From an uncultured Erysipelotrichaceae bacterium (lineage in GTDB: Bacteria > Bacillota_I > Bacilli_A > RF39 > UBA660): 63,109 nucleotides of DNA. Below the pieces are notes generated by a model that saw only the letters and a program-made list of their open reading frames with translations, was not told the DNA's origin and did not search any database. The stretch's first letter is position 1. Each line of letters opens with the position of its first letter. The stretch spans positions 1 through 63,109 of the forward strand of contig CACWWC010000006.1 in the NCBI GenBank assembly GCA_902764545.1, written 5' to 3'. The translations under genes were made by a program, and so were the position numbers. Below, piece by piece: positions 1 to 9,645 of this stretch.

Positions 1-90
1 AGTTATTCCCGCATATCCTATTCCAAGTACTACTACCATGATTAATGCAAATGTTAGAATTTTTAATTGTTTTTTGTTTTGAATATTCAT
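1..90 (-). CDS. N-terminus of a membrane-anchored surface protein (cut by window edge)
   Basis: Thirty codons are visible before the window ends. The start is ATG at 90-88, preceded by an AGGAT-type SD. The peptide begins MNIQNKKQLK, a basic n-region, followed by a hydrophobic stretch (ILTFALIMVVVLGIGYAGIT). This is a signal peptide or signal anchor, so the product is predicted to be exported and surface-bound. Its style matches the N-terminus of the membrane-anchored protein at 43542-44153. Nothing can be said about the mature domain. A good promoter lies at 120-149. Confidence 0.65.
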   Translation of the reverse strand, partial: MNIQNKKQLKILTFALIMVVVLGIGYAGIT

Positions 91-119
91 TATTTCACTA
101 TCCTATTTTCTATATTTTT

Positions 120-149
120 ATTGTAAACTCTCCCCTCCCCCGATGTCAA
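120..149 (-). promoter_or_regulatory. Sigma-A promoter of the surface-protein gene
   Basis: On the minus strand TTGACA (149-144) is followed by an 18-base spacer and TACAAT (125-120). The start codon at 90 is about 30 bases downstream. The spacer carries runs of five and four G, which stand out strongly in this AT-rich sequence. Confidence 0.65.
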
Positions 150-172
150 ATTGCACTTATACTTTTGGACAT

Positions 173-199
173 AAAAAGTAGGCATTTACACCTACTTTA
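173..199 (-). terminator. Intrinsic terminator after polC
   Basis: AAAGTAGG and CCTACTTT form an 8-bp stem around an 8-base loop, followed by a T-run on the minus strand, just past the polC stop. Confidence 0.7.
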
Positions 200-211
200 C
201 ATTTTTTATTA

Positions 212-3200
212 TTAGAATAAACTTAATTGGTTTGAGTCTGGTAAATCACTTAAAATGCCCATATCTTTCATTCTGTCTATTAGTGTTTGTGATACTTTGG
301 CTCTTTTTTGGATATCTTCAATACTTATGAATTGTCCTTTTTGTCTTTCTGCAACTATATTTTTTGCAACTGTATCACCTAATCCGTCTATTGAATTAAA
401 TGGTGGATATATTTCTTTATCATTTTTTGCAATCCATACTGTTGCGTCACTTTCATATAAATCTACGTTTAAGAATTTTATTCCTCTTGCGGTGGCTTCT
501 AAGGCAACTTTTAGGCTTTCAGCTTGTCCATTTTCTTTGTTTGTTGCTTCATAGCCTTTTTCTTGAATATCTTCTATTCTTGCTTTTATAGATTGGTATC
601 CTTTAATCATATTCTCTACATCTACATCTGTTGCTTTTGATGAATACCATGATGCATAGAAATATACTGGCATGTGTACTTTATACCAAGCTATTCTAAA
701 TGCTGAAATAACATATGCTGCTGCATGAGCTTTTGGGAACATGTATTTTATTTTGGCACATGATCCTATAAACCAGTCTGGAATCTTTGAGTCTTTCATT
801 AATTGTTCATATTCTTTCCATAATTCTTTATCTTTTGGTTTTGATGCTCTTCCTTTTCGAACAAATTCCATTATTTTAAATGCCTTTATTGGTTCTAACC
901 CATGATACATTAAATAAACCATGATATCATCACGACATCCTATTGTTTCTTTAAATGGTACTATGTTGTTTGCGATTAATTCTTGGGCATTTCCCAACCA
1001 AACATCAGTTCCATGTGATAGTCCTGATATTTTAATAAGTTCTGCAAAGGTTGTTGGCTTAGTATCTTCTACTAATTTTATAGTAAATGGCGTTCCAAAT
1101 TCTGGTATACCTAATGTTCCAGTATTACACATTATTTGTTCTTTGGTAACTCCTAATGCATCAGTCGATGTAAATATTGACATAGTTGCTTTATCATCTA
1201 GTGGAACTTTTAAGATATCTGTTTTTGATTGCAATTGAATAAGCCTTAACTGTGTTGGATCACTATGTCCTAAAATATCTAGTTTCAGCAAACATTGATC
1301 GATTGAGTGGTAATCAAAGTGTGTTGTTCGCCACTCTGCTGTTGCATCTTCAGCTGGGAATTGGAATGGTGTAAAGTCTGAGACTTCCATATAATCAGGA
1401 ATAACAACTATTCCTCCAGGGTGCTGACCTGTTGTTCTTTTGACTCCCGTACATCCAAGAGCTAATCTTTCTATTTCAGCAGTTCTTACATCGGTTATCT
1501 CTTTATCTTCAAAGTATCCTTTAACAAATCCAAATGCTGTTTTATCGGCTACTGTACCAATTGTTCCAGCTCTATATACATTATCTTCTCCAAATAATAC
1601 TTTAGTATATGCATGTGCACTTGCTTGATTCAAGTCTGAAAAGTTTAAGTCAATATCTGGTACTTTATCAGCATTGAATCCTAAGAATGTTGCGAATGGC
1701 ATATCTTGACCATCTTTAATCATTGGAACATGACAGTTAGGGCACTCGTGGTCTGGTAAGTCAAATCCTGATGAATATGTGGCACCTAGTGGATTTCCCT
1801 GTTCATCATCAAATATACTTAATTTACATTTATCACATCTATAGTGAGCCGCTAATGGATTAACTTCTGTTATTCCCATCATAGTTGCGACAAAGCTTGA
1901 ACCTACTGATCCTCGTGATCCTACTAAATATCCTTCATCATTTGAATGTTTTACTAGGCGTTGAGAAATTAGATATATTGGATCAAATCCTCCACCTATT
2001 ACTCCACCTAGAGTTTTTTTCACTTTTTTCTCTAATGCTTTTTCATCAAGTTCTTCTTCTGTTGTTCTTTTTACATAGTCTGTTACTATTTGTTTAATAT
2101 TTTCAGAACCTTTTAATATTTCATCGTGAAGTTCCTTGTGAATTACTTTTTGGTATTCTTCATCACTTAGACCTTTGTCTTCATATTTTTCTTTTATAAT
2201 CTTAAATACTATATCTCCATATAGTTCAGTGGATATTCTTTCTTCTATCATATATGGAAGTGGTTCTCCATACCAATCTTTTGCTTTGGTATAAACTAAT
2301 TCAGTAACTACTACTGGACAGTCTAGATAACTTTTTCCATCATCTGATTTTACTCTTGGTGAGAAAGGTATACCTCCGGTATCTATAATTACTTCTACTA
2401 TTTCACACATGTCGGCAATTTTATTTGTATTTTCTATTACTATTTCATGTGCTAGTTCTTCTCCTAAAAAATTAAAATCTTCTAACATTTCATCTGTTGT
2501 CCTAAAGTGATTAGACGGGATATTTTTTATTCCGTTTCTTGCGAGTGGATGTCGTCCTCCACCTGGAACTTTCTGATTAACAATTATTTCTCTATATATT
2601 TTATCATCTCTTGTTAAATGGTGAACATCTCCTGTTGCGACTATTATTTTTCCAGCTTCTTTTGTTACTCTAACTATCTTTTCAACGTTTGCTATTATTT
2701 CAGCTTTTGATGCAAAGTCATTCGATTGTAGTAGGTGGTCATAGCATTCTATTGGCTGTACTTCTACGTAATCATAGAATCTGATAACATTAGATAGTTC
2801 ATCATCACTTTTTGATTTAGCTAATCTAAATACTTCACTTTCATAGCAGCCACTTCCTATTAGAAGTCCTTCTCTATGTTCCTCGATTACACTTCTTAAT
2901 ATTCTTGGGGATTTATATAGATATGTTGTATTGGCTAGAGATACTAATTTGAATAAATTTTTTAGACCTGTTTTATTTTTTACAAGTAGATTAACGTGGT
3001 GAGAACGCCCATATTTATGTATTTCATCTTTTTCTACTAATTTGTCTAAATCTGTCATAATATCTATATTACGGTTAGATAGTTTCTTTAGCATCTTATA
3101 GAAAACTAGAGCTGTTCCTTCTGCATCATAATCACCTCTATGATGTGCTGATTCATCCCATGGAACTTCATATCTTTTTACTAGTGCGGAAAGTGAGTGT

Positions 3201-4837
3201 CTTGCATATGTATTATCCATTGTTCTTGATAGTTCTAAGGTATCTATTACTGGGTTTTTAAATGTTCCTAAGTTGTATTTCTTATATGCCATTTCAAGAA
3301 ATGATACATCAAACTTCGCATTATGTGCAACCATTGGACAATCTCCAAACCAATCAATAAACCTTTTTACTGCATTTTCTTCATTGTCTTTATCTTCTAG
3401 CATCGCATCCGTAATATTAGTTACCTCTATAATTTTTTGAGGTAATGGTCTTCCTGGATTAATTAGTTCATCATATTTTTCTATGATAACTCCATCTTTT
3501 ATCTTTACTGCTCCGATTTCAATAATAGAGTCGGCTCCACCAGCATTAAATCCTGTTGTTTCAAAGTCAAAGACTACATAAGTTTCTTCTAACATTACCT
3601 TATCTGTTGGTCTAACGACTATATCTACAGAGTCATCAATCATAACAAGTTCGGCACCATAGATTGCTTTAAAAGGTTCTTCTCCTTCTTTTAATCCTTT
3701 ATTATGTGAAGTGACAAAGTTAAATACATGAGGGAATCCCTGTACTCCATTATGATCTGTAATTGCTACTGCTTTATGACCAAATTTCATAGCTTGTTTG
3801 ATAACATCTACTTCATCTGCCAATCCATCCATTTGAGACATTTTTGTGTGACAATGAAGCTCTACTCTTTTTTCTTCTGATGTATCTTTAATACTTGATT
3901 CATTATGTTCTACTTTAAGAATGTCTCTGGCATTAATAACTAATTCTTTTGAATATTTATCATTTACTGATGCACCTCTTATTTTATACCAATTTCCTTC
4001 TTTTAACTCTCCTTTAAGTCTTCCATATTCTTCATCATCTCTTACAAATACTTTACAATAAATACTATCTGAGTAATCTGTTATTTTTAATGTTATTATT
4101 TTAAAATCTGTCTTGCTTGATTCAAAGAAGTCCATTCCAAAAATTTTTGCTTCAACAACAACATTATTGTCTTCTCCTATAATAGTTTTTATTTTTATTG
4201 GATCTTCTTTTATTCCTCTACCAATTACACTATTTTCATCTTTTTTTTCTCTTCTATATTGTTTCCTTGGTTGTTCTTTATTTTCCTCTTTCTTTTTTTC
4301 TTCTTTTAATGGTACTGGCATTTCAATATTATTTAATTCATTTTGAATTTCTTCATATATATTATCTTCATGTCTAACTTCTATATCGATGTTAAAGTTA
4401 TATGATAACTTTTTAAAGAATTTTTCTATTCTTGGAAGTACACTTTGAAGCCTTTCTTTCTCCATGTCATTTAAAACAATAAGTTTTAAAAAATCATCTT
4501 CTATTATTAGGCAATCTTTGTAAAGTTCAATAACTTTTAAGTCATCTTTAAGTTGTTCTAGTAGATAGTCATAATATTCTCGCAAAACGTTTAAATTCAT
4601 GTTCTTTATATTGTAAATTATTTCAATTTTTGAAGCTTTATCATCTAATAGCATCTTTTTTTCTTCTAATTCTCTATATACATCTATGGGTAATAATTCA
4701 TCTTTATCAATATATATATTCCAACTGTTTGTTTTAGAATTAATTCTTATTTTAGACATTATGGCATCATTAAAATATTGGAAATGGTCTTTTCCAATAC
4801 CTACTTTATCTAATAATATTTTAATCTTTTCATCCAT
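212..4837 (-). CDS. polC: DNA polymerase III alpha subunit, PolC type
   Basis: Replicative polymerase of low-GC Gram-positive bacteria; it extends DNA and proofreads with a built-in exonuclease. The 1541-residue length is slightly above the usual ~1440. Domains in order: a variable N-terminus with a Lys/Glu-rich linker (~185-215), an OB fold (~215-320), the first half of a PHP domain (VELHCHTKMSQMDG, AITDHNG), an inserted DnaQ-type exonuclease (VVFDFETTG, HNAKFDVSF), the rest of PHP, then the catalytic core (SRGSVGSS, a CxxC...CxxC zinc site, and PDIDLNFSD with the catalytic aspartates). The C-terminus QLSLF is a classic sliding-clamp-binding motif. It is followed by a terminator and appears to be transcribed alone. 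Identity is secure. Confidence 0.98.
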   Translation of the reverse strand: MDEKIKILLDKVGIGKDHFQYFNDAIMSKIRINSKTNSWNIYIDKDELLPIDVYRELEEKKMLLDDKASKIEIIYNIKNMNLNVLREYYDYLLEQLKDDLKVIELYKDCLIIEDDFLKLIVLNDMEKERLQSVLPRIEKFFKKLSYNFNIDIEVRHEDNIYEEIQNELNNIEMPVPLKEEKKKEENKEQPRKQYRREKKDENSVIGRGIKEDPIKIKTIIGEDNNVVVEAKIFGMDFFESSKTDFKIITLKITDYSDSIYCKVFVRDDEEYGRLKGELKEGNWYKIRGASVNDKYSKELVINARDILKVEHNESSIKDTSEEKRVELHCHTKMSQMDGLADEVDVIKQAMKFGHKAVAITDHNGVQGFPHVFNFVTSHNKGLKEGEEPFKAIYGAELVMIDDSVDIVVRPTDKVMLEETYVVFDFETTGFNAGGADSIIEIGAVKIKDGVIIEKYDELINPGRPLPQKIIEVTNITDAMLEDKDNEENAVKRFIDWFGDCPMVAHNAKFDVSFLEMAYKKYNLGTFKNPVIDTLELSRTMDNTYARHSLSALVKRYEVPWDESAHHRGDYDAEGTALVFYKMLKKLSNRNIDIMTDLDKLVEKDEIHKYGRSHHVNLLVKNKTGLKNLFKLVSLANTTYLYKSPRILRSVIEEHREGLLIGSGCYESEVFRLAKSKSDDELSNVIRFYDYVEVQPIECYDHLLQSNDFASKAEIIANVEKIVRVTKEAGKIIVATGDVHHLTRDDKIYREIIVNQKVPGGGRHPLARNGIKNIPSNHFRTTDEMLEDFNFLGEELAHEIVIENTNKIADMCEIVEVIIDTGGIPFSPRVKSDDGKSYLDCPVVVTELVYTKAKDWYGEPLPYMIEERISTELYGDIVFKIIKEKYEDKGLSDEEYQKVIHKELHDEILKGSENIKQIVTDYVKRTTEEELDEKALEKKVKKTLGGVIGGGFDPIYLISQRLVKHSNDEGYLVGSRGSVGSSFVATMMGITEVNPLAAHYRCDKCKLSIFDDEQGNPLGATYSSGFDLPDHECPNCHVPMIKDGQDMPFATFLGFNADKVPDIDLNFSDLNQASAHAYTKVLFGEDNVYRAGTIGTVADKTAFGFVKGYFEDKEITDVRTAEIERLALGCTGVKRTTGQHPGGIVVIPDYMEVSDFTPFQFPAEDATAEWRTTHFDYHSIDQCLLKLDILGHSDPTQLRLIQLQSKTDILKVPLDDKATMSIFTSTDALGVTKEQIMCNTGTLGIPEFGTPFTIKLVEDTKPTTFAELIKISGLSHGTDVWLGNAQELIANNIVPFKETIGCRDDIMVYLMYHGLEPIKAFKIMEFVRKGRASKPKDKELWKEYEQLMKDSKIPDWFIGSCAKIKYMFPKAHAAAYVISAFRIAWYKVHMPVYFYASWYSSKATDVDVENMIKGYQSIKARIEDIQEKGYEATNKENGQAESLKVALEATARGIKFLNVDLYESDATVWIAKNDKEIYPPFNSIDGLGDTVAKNIVAERQKGQFISIEDIQKRAKVSQTLIDRMKDMGILSDLPDSNQLSLF

Positions 4838-4858
4838 AATAATCCCCCTAATAATAAA

Positions 4859-5674
4859 CTATTTTTTGCTGCTTCTAATAATGTATCTTTGATTTCTAAT
4901 ACAAAAATCAATAAACTCTTCTATATTCATTTTTTTCAATTCTTTTTCATAGGCATATTTATCTACATCAAATGATATTTTATCTCTCATCATATAACTA
5001 AAAAAGTCTTCTTGTGGAATTCCTAAATACATTAACCAATATGGATACAACCATCTTTTTAATTCTTGTAATTCTGGAGTTCCACTTAAATAATAGCTTT
5101 TGTTGTTTATAATTGTTGGATATTCGTTTAAAACAGCTAATTCTACTATAGCCTTTTTAAATTTCTTGTCTTCTGCTTCATACCATTTTATATTATTCAT
5201 GGCAATATGCATATTAATCTCATATAAAATATTTAAAGGATTACTACTATCAATGTTTTTTCCAATTATCATACTACCATTTATAGGATGATCAATTATA
5301 TTTAATTCTTTGTTCACAATAAAAAAATTATAATCAGGTATTTCTATTCTAAGTATTTCTTTTACTAATCTTGTAGTATTTTTTTTATTTTTGTCCCATA
5401 ACTTCATTAATTCAAGGCGATATTTTTCTGCTTGTTTTCTTATTTTTTCGTAGTTTTTATTTTCTAATACAACATTGTATATCGTATCATTATCTGGAAT
5501 AAAATTCTTTATATCTTTTAATATTGGCAATTTATCTTTATATGTGGAATTATATTCATTTCTATATGATTCCCACAATTTTTGTTTTAAATTATATATG
5601 CTTTCTGAAATTGATGCTTGAAAAAGAAGATTCCATATTAAAGCATAGTCGTTTACAATAAAATTAGTACTCAT
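4859..5674 (-). CDS. Hypothetical protein, 271 aa
   Basis: I do not recognise this protein. It has no signal peptide or obvious membrane segment, is rich in aromatic and charged residues, and looks mostly helical. The start ATG at 5674 is preceded by an AGAGAGTGATGT-like SD region. It ends 21 bases before polC on the same strand, so it could be read into polC, but nothing in the sequence shows a link to replication. No motif for metal or nucleotide binding is visible. Confidence 0.7.
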   Translation of the reverse strand: MSTNFIVNDYALIWNLLFQASISESIYNLKQKLWESYRNEYNSTYKDKLPILKDIKNFIPDNDTIYNVVLENKNYEKIRKQAEKYRLELMKLWDKNKKNTTRLVKEILRIEIPDYNFFIVNKELNIIDHPINGSMIIGKNIDSSNPLNILYEINMHIAMNNIKWYEAEDKKFKKAIVELAVLNEYPTIINNKSYYLSGTPELQELKRWLYPYWLMYLGIPQEDFFSYMMRDKISFDVDKYAYEKELKKMNIEEFIDFCIRNQRYIIRSSKK

Positions 5675-5746
5675 ATATTACATCACTCTCTATAAATATA
5701 ATATCAAAAATTAATAAAAAGTTAAACAAAAAAAGAGAATATTCAC

Positions 5747-6265
5747 CTATTCTCCAAATTTTATTGTTTTAAAAATTTTATTGTATGCTTTATCACAATA
5801 ATTCCCTGGTCCTATGTCGTCATACTTTATTGTATAAATTTTATCATTATATGTTGTTGCATAAGAGTAGTATATGGCTTTTATATTGTGTCTTAGAGTA
5901 ATTACCCACCATTTATGGTTGTTAATTTCTTTTTCTTCTGTGTGATAGCTACCATTAACAAATATATTATCTTTAGCTTCTTGTTCTATGTTTGTATCAT
6001 AATAGTCTTTATATTCAATTTGTATGATACATGTATTTGATAGGTCTGTATCATTATAATCATAGTAGACTATGTTGTCTTCTTCATTATTGTCATCTAA
6101 TTCAAACTTCTCTGGAATACTAATATGTAAGTTACCTATTATTTTTTCCTCTTTCTTTTCTTTTGTAGTGACCTTTTTTGGTTTATTATCATTTAATAAA
6201 TTTATAAATACAGTTATTGCAATTGCAAACAAAATGAATACTATAAACTTTAGCTTTTTTTTCAT
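5747..6265 (-). CDS. Membrane-anchored hypothetical protein, 172 aa
   Basis: Residues ~5-22 (FIVFILFAIAITVFINLL) form an N-terminal membrane anchor after a KKK n-region. The rest (~30-172) is a polar, aromatic-rich domain predicted outside the membrane. There is no lipobox cysteine. The gene begins 9 bases after the end of the upstream gene at 6275, so the two are probably co-transcribed. I do not recognise the family. Confidence 0.7.
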   Translation of the reverse strand: MKKKLKFIVFILFAIAITVFINLLNDNKPKKVTTKEKKEEKIIGNLHISIPEKFELDDNNEEDNIVYYDYNDTDLSNTCIIQIEYKDYYDTNIEQEAKDNIFVNGSYHTEEKEINNHKWWVITLRHNIKAIYYSYATTYNDKIYTIKYDDIGPGNYCDKAYNKIFKTIKFGE

Positions 6266-6274
6266 TGTTTATCC

Positions 6275-7162
6275 TTACATTTTTTGATATATAAAATATG
6301 CTGCTACTGCTATTACTGTAATTATTAATATAAATATGATAACTTTTGCCACTAATGGTAATCCTGTGTCTGAAAATTCTTTATCCATGTCAAAGTCTTC
6401 TTCAGATAAGTCCATACTTCTTGTGTAAAAATCAGTATCTGCACCTTTAATTCCTGATTTGTCTTCTTCTTTGTCAAGCTCTTTTATTTTTGCATCATCA
6501 ATTTGTTCTTTTAATGATAACTCTTTAGTGTCTTCTACTTTTTCTTCTTCATCTTTCTTGTCTAATTCTTTTGCGCTCGCAACCTTATCAAGCATATTAG
6601 TTGCCATTAAATCACTTAATAAATCTACTGTTGTAGCTTTATCTATTTCTCCAGCTAATGTTTTGGATGCTATTGTATCAACAAGTTCTCTTATTTCTTT
6701 TTCTTCTTCTGTCTGAATTCTATTTTTCTTTTCTTCCCTATATTTTAATAGTTCTTCTAAATTAACACCAGCTAAAATATTATAACTAGTATGTTTCAAT
6801 TTTCTTTTTTCATCTAAATCGTCTTTTTGTTGTTTATTCTTTCTGGCATCTTCTAATACACTATTGATATCATACACTTTTTTTTCATTTCTTTGATATA
6901 AGTGTTTGAAGTCTTCTAAGTCTTTTTTTACTTTAGGCATTTCTTCAACGTTTTGATACATTCTCATTTTTTGATAACTTTCTCTTGTCTTTTCTTTGTT
7001 TTCAAAATGATTATTGTCTATTTCATATACGTTTGCGTTTGTAACATCTGTTATGTTTGTATACTTATTTGAATTTTGATATAATTCTTTATTTTTTTCA
7101 GAACGACTTTCTCTAATGGTATTTTCTTCTTTGTATCTATCCATTCTTCTCATACCATTCAC
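6275..7162 (-). CDS. Charged, helical, C-terminally membrane-anchored hypothetical protein
   Basis: 295 residues or slightly fewer; Met4 (MRRMDRY) is an alternative start. Residues ~1-265 are highly charged (Lys/Glu/Asp rich, coiled-coil-like) and end in a single C-terminal membrane segment (~268-292, LVAKVIIFILIITVIAVAAYF). This topology suggests a cytoplasmic scaffold tethered to the membrane. There is no recognised domain. It is probably in an operon with the membrane protein at 5747-6265, so a role in envelope or division is possible but unproven. Confidence 0.7.
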   Translation of the reverse strand: MNGMRRMDRYKEENTIRESRSEKNKELYQNSNKYTNITDVTNANVYEIDNNHFENKEKTRESYQKMRMYQNVEEMPKVKKDLEDFKHLYQRNEKKVYDINSVLEDARKNKQQKDDLDEKRKLKHTSYNILAGVNLEELLKYREEKKNRIQTEEEKEIRELVDTIASKTLAGEIDKATTVDLLSDLMATNMLDKVASAKELDKKDEEEKVEDTKELSLKEQIDDAKIKELDKEEDKSGIKGADTDFYTRSMDLSEEDFDMDKEFSDTGLPLVAKVIIFILIITVIAVAAYFIYQKM

Positions 7163-7247
7163 CTTCCTATTATAAGTTTAGCACATGTGTATTAAAAACA
7201 AAAGATTATTTATTTTTTACTTTACATAATTTATAATCTTTTTATGC

Positions 7248-7276
7248 TTTACTAGATATCTGTTTTTAGATATAAT
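7248..7276 (+). promoter_or_regulatory. Sigma-A promoter of the ferredoxin gene
   Basis: TTTACT, a 17-base spacer and a perfect TATAAT, about 20 bases before the ATG; a GAGGAGG SD lies between. Confidence 0.7.
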
Positions 7277-7296
7277 TGTTTTGAGGAGGATTATTA

Positions 7297-7488
7297 ATGA
7301 AAGTTAGAGTTAATCAAGATGCTTGCATTGGATGTGGTGTTTGTTTAGGTGTTGATGACAAATTATTTCAAATGAATGATGCAGGCTATTCTGAGGCAAT
7401 TAATGAGGTAGTTCCTGAAGGAAAAGAGGATAACGCTAAAGAAGCAATTGATTCTTGTCCTACTGGAGCAATTGAGGAAGTTGAATAA
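7297..7488 (+). CDS. fer: 4Fe-4S ferredoxin
   Basis: Small electron carrier of 63 residues, the usual size for single-cluster ferredoxins of Firmicutes. The cluster ligands are visible as CIGCGVC near residues 10-16 and CPTGA near residue 54. The acidic composition is typical. It is one of the few plus-strand genes here, with its own promoter (7248-7276), a strong SD (GAGGAGG) and a terminator shared with the convergent gene. Redox partners are not encoded nearby. Confidence 0.92.
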   Translation: MKVRVNQDACIGCGVCLGVDDKLFQMNDAGYSEAINEVVPEGKEDNAKEAIDSCPTGAIEEVE

Positions 7489-7490
7489 TA

Positions 7491-7526
7491 AAAGAACTGT
7501 CATACTGTGATAGTTCTTATTTTTTT
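7491..7526. terminator. Bidirectional terminator between ferredoxin and glycosyltransferase
   Basis: AAGAACT and AGTTCTT arms (with internal TCA/TGA pairing) are followed by a T-run on the plus strand and preceded by A-rich sequence, so it works for both convergent genes. Confidence 0.65.
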
Positions 7527-8551
7527 ACCATTTGTTTAATTCTATTTTCTATGATGGTTATATCATTTTCATTAGAAGATTCTAGATAAAAATTTTCTAT
7601 TATATTCATAATAGCGTTATGAATTTTGGATAATTTTCTGTATTCCTCATACATTTCATTACCTCGGTATGTTCCGTATTTTAACTCTATTAATCTTGAA
7701 AATAATGAAATTAGTTCTCTCTTTTCTTTGTTTGATATATTACTTAATAAAATATCTCTAAGTCTTTGTAACGCATTTTGTATTGCTAAAAAGTTTAATC
7801 TAGAATTTAAATTTTTGCTATTATATTTACTTAATTCTTTTATAATCTGTTCTGAGCAGGTGAATATATCTAATATGTTTGGGTTTATTTTTTTACTGTC
7901 AGATACAGTTGTTCCAAATAGGTTCAATCTATAATTATATAAATATTCTGGATATGTACCTACTTTATCTGCTCTATATAGTAGTGGGATACAGAATGGA
8001 TAGTCTTCCCATTTTAAGTTTTCCGGGAAAATTTTTCCACCTATTAATTCTCTTTTGAAAAGTTTATTTGTAACACATGGTGTTTCAAATGTTAAATATT
8101 CAAGTTCCTGTTTTGGATAGATGATTTTTCTTGTATTAATGTCTGTATTTCTAATTAAAAAGTTTAATTTTAATGGTCCTTTTGCTAACCTTCTATTAGC
8201 TCTTGCAATATCTAAATTATATTCTTTGGAAATGTTATATAGTTTCTCATACATATCATATTCTATGTAATCATCACTGTCTACAAAGCCTATATATTCT
8301 CCATCTGCAATTTCTAATGCTTTATTCCTTGTATATGCAACACCTTTATTAATAGGATTTTCTAATACTTTAATTATATTTGGATATTGTTCTTCGTATT
8401 TTTTTATAATTTCTAAACTTTTATCCTTTGATTTGTCATCTACAACAATTGCTTCTATGTCCTTTTCAGTTTGATTTATGACTGTTTCTAGGCATTTTCC
8501 AATATATTTTTCTTGATTATATACCGGTATTATGATGCTTACTTTGGGCAT
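7517..8551 (-). CDS. Family 2 glycosyltransferase (GT-A fold)
   Basis: Transfers a sugar from a nucleotide-sugar donor, probably onto a surface glycan or teichoic-type polymer. The N-terminus has the family pattern VSIIIPVYNQEKYIGKCLETV, then VVDDKSKDKS and the metal-binding DxD region GFVDSDDYIEYD near residue 95. Total length is 344, with a C-terminal helical extension of unknown role and no membrane helix. It follows the RluB-type gene by 12 bases and is likely co-transcribed with it. Donor and acceptor cannot be told from sequence. Confidence 0.88.
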   Translation of the reverse strand: MPKVSIIIPVYNQEKYIGKCLETVINQTEKDIEAIVVDDKSKDKSLEIIKKYEEQYPNIIKVLENPINKGVAYTRNKALEIADGEYIGFVDSDDYIEYDMYEKLYNISKEYNLDIARANRRLAKGPLKLNFLIRNTDINTRKIIYPKQELEYLTFETPCVTNKLFKRELIGGKIFPENLKWEDYPFCIPLLYRADKVGTYPEYLYNYRLNLFGTTVSDSKKINPNILDIFTCSEQIIKELSKYNSKNLNSRLNFLAIQNALQRLRDILLSNISNKEKRELISLFSRLIELKYGTYRGNEMYEEYRKLSKIHNAIMNIIENFYLESSNENDITIIENRIKQMVKK

Positions 8552-8563
8552 TGTCTTTTCTCC

Positions 8564-9280
8564 TTAATTATTTTTGTAACTATAAACTATTTGCACCTCT
8601 TTGGGAGTTAGTTTTCTATACTCGCCTGATTTTAAATTTTCTGTTGTGAATATTGCTATTCTTTTTCTAGTTAGTTTTTCAACTCTATATCCAACCTTTT
8701 CAAACATTTTTTTTACTTGATGATTTTTACCTTCATGAATAGTTATTTCAACCATTGATGTATTTGATTCATTGTTAATTCTTTTTAATTTAACACGGGA
8801 TGCTTTTACTTTAATCCCATCTATTTCTACTCCAGATTTTAATCTATTTATTTGTTCGCCTTTAATGATTCCCTCAATTTTAGCTAAATATACTTTTTCA
8901 ATGTTATTCTTAGGTTGCATCAATATGTTTGCAAAATCACCATCATTGGTTAAAAGAAGTACTCCTGTTGTATCATAGTCTAGTCTTCCTACAGGAAAAA
9001 TTCTTGCTGATGTATTAATAAGGCTTGTAACAACTTTTCTATCTCTATCATCACTTGTGGATGTGATATAACCTCTTGGTTTGTTTAATAAGTAGTATTC
9101 TTTATTTTCTTTTTCTAATATTTTATTATCAACTTCTATAGTATCTTTTGAGTCAACCTTAGTACCTAATTCTGTAACAATCTTTCCATTTACTTTGACT
9201 TTTCCTAATTTTATTAACTCTTCAGCTTTTCTTCTAGAAGTTAAACCTGATTGTGCAATAACTTTTTGTAATCTTTCCAT
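8564..9280 (-). CDS. rluB: rRNA pseudouridine synthase, RsuA/RluB family
   Basis: Isomerises uridine in rRNA (RluB modifies 23S U2605 in known species). An N-terminal S4 RNA-binding domain (LQKVIAQSGLTSRRKAEELI, residues 3-50) precedes the synthase core. The catalytic aspartate sits in VGRLDYDTTGVLLLTNDG (near residue 100), and the GKNHQVKKMF motif follows. Length 238 matches the family. In Bacillus-type genomes this gene often sits near scpAB and spore maturation genes; here it precedes a glycosyltransferase. RsuA or RluE activity cannot be excluded. Confidence 0.92.
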   Translation of the reverse strand: MERLQKVIAQSGLTSRRKAEELIKLGKVKVNGKIVTELGTKVDSKDTIEVDNKILEKENKEYYLLNKPRGYITSTSDDRDRKVVTSLINTSARIFPVGRLDYDTTGVLLLTNDGDFANILMQPKNNIEKVYLAKIEGIIKGEQINRLKSGVEIDGIKVKASRVKLKRINNESNTSMVEITIHEGKNHQVKKMFEKVGYRVEKLTRKRIAIFTTENLKSGEYRKLTPKEVQIVYSYKNN

Positions 9281-9411
9281 AATTATCCCTCTTTTTGTGT
9301 TTACTATTATAATATATATTTTATATTATTTCTACTTAAAATTAAAGACTATAAAAAATATCCCTAACAAAATTTAGTTTAACTAATAAAATATTAAGAG
9401 GAGGAAAAATT

Positions 9412-9645
9412 ATGCATTACCAAAATCAACCTATGGGTGGTTATTCTGATCCTTATATGAATAATATGGAAGACGATAGATTCTTTCTTGCACCTTTCTT
9501 AGTTGGAGGACTAGCTGGAACAGCTTTGGGATATGGAATTGCAAATAATAATAATCAGGGATATTATTATCCTGCATATCCAGCATATCCTGTTTATCCA
9601 ATGTATCCATATCCAACTAGTAGCAATAACTATTATTATTATTAA
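9412..9645 (+). CDS. Tyr/Pro-rich small protein, possible spore-coat component
   Basis: 77 residues. A glycine-rich central segment (FLVGGLAGTALGYGIA) is followed by a repetitive YPAYPAYPVYPMYPYP tail ending in NNYYYY. Such Tyr/Pro repeats are typical of small spore coat or cross-linked surface proteins, so a coat role is plausible in this spore former; this is inference. A GAGGAGG SD lies seven bases before ATG. Its stop overlaps the end of the convergent histidine kinase gene by four bases. Confidence 0.75.
   Translation: MHYQNQPMGGYSDPYMNNMEDDRFFLAPFLVGGLAGTALGYGIANNNNQGYYYPAYPAYPVYPMYPYPTSSNNYYYY

Noticed and set aside
212..4837. Several 60-105 residue plus-strand frames across polC
   Set aside because: They are antisense shadows of a well-conserved gene and lack SD sites.
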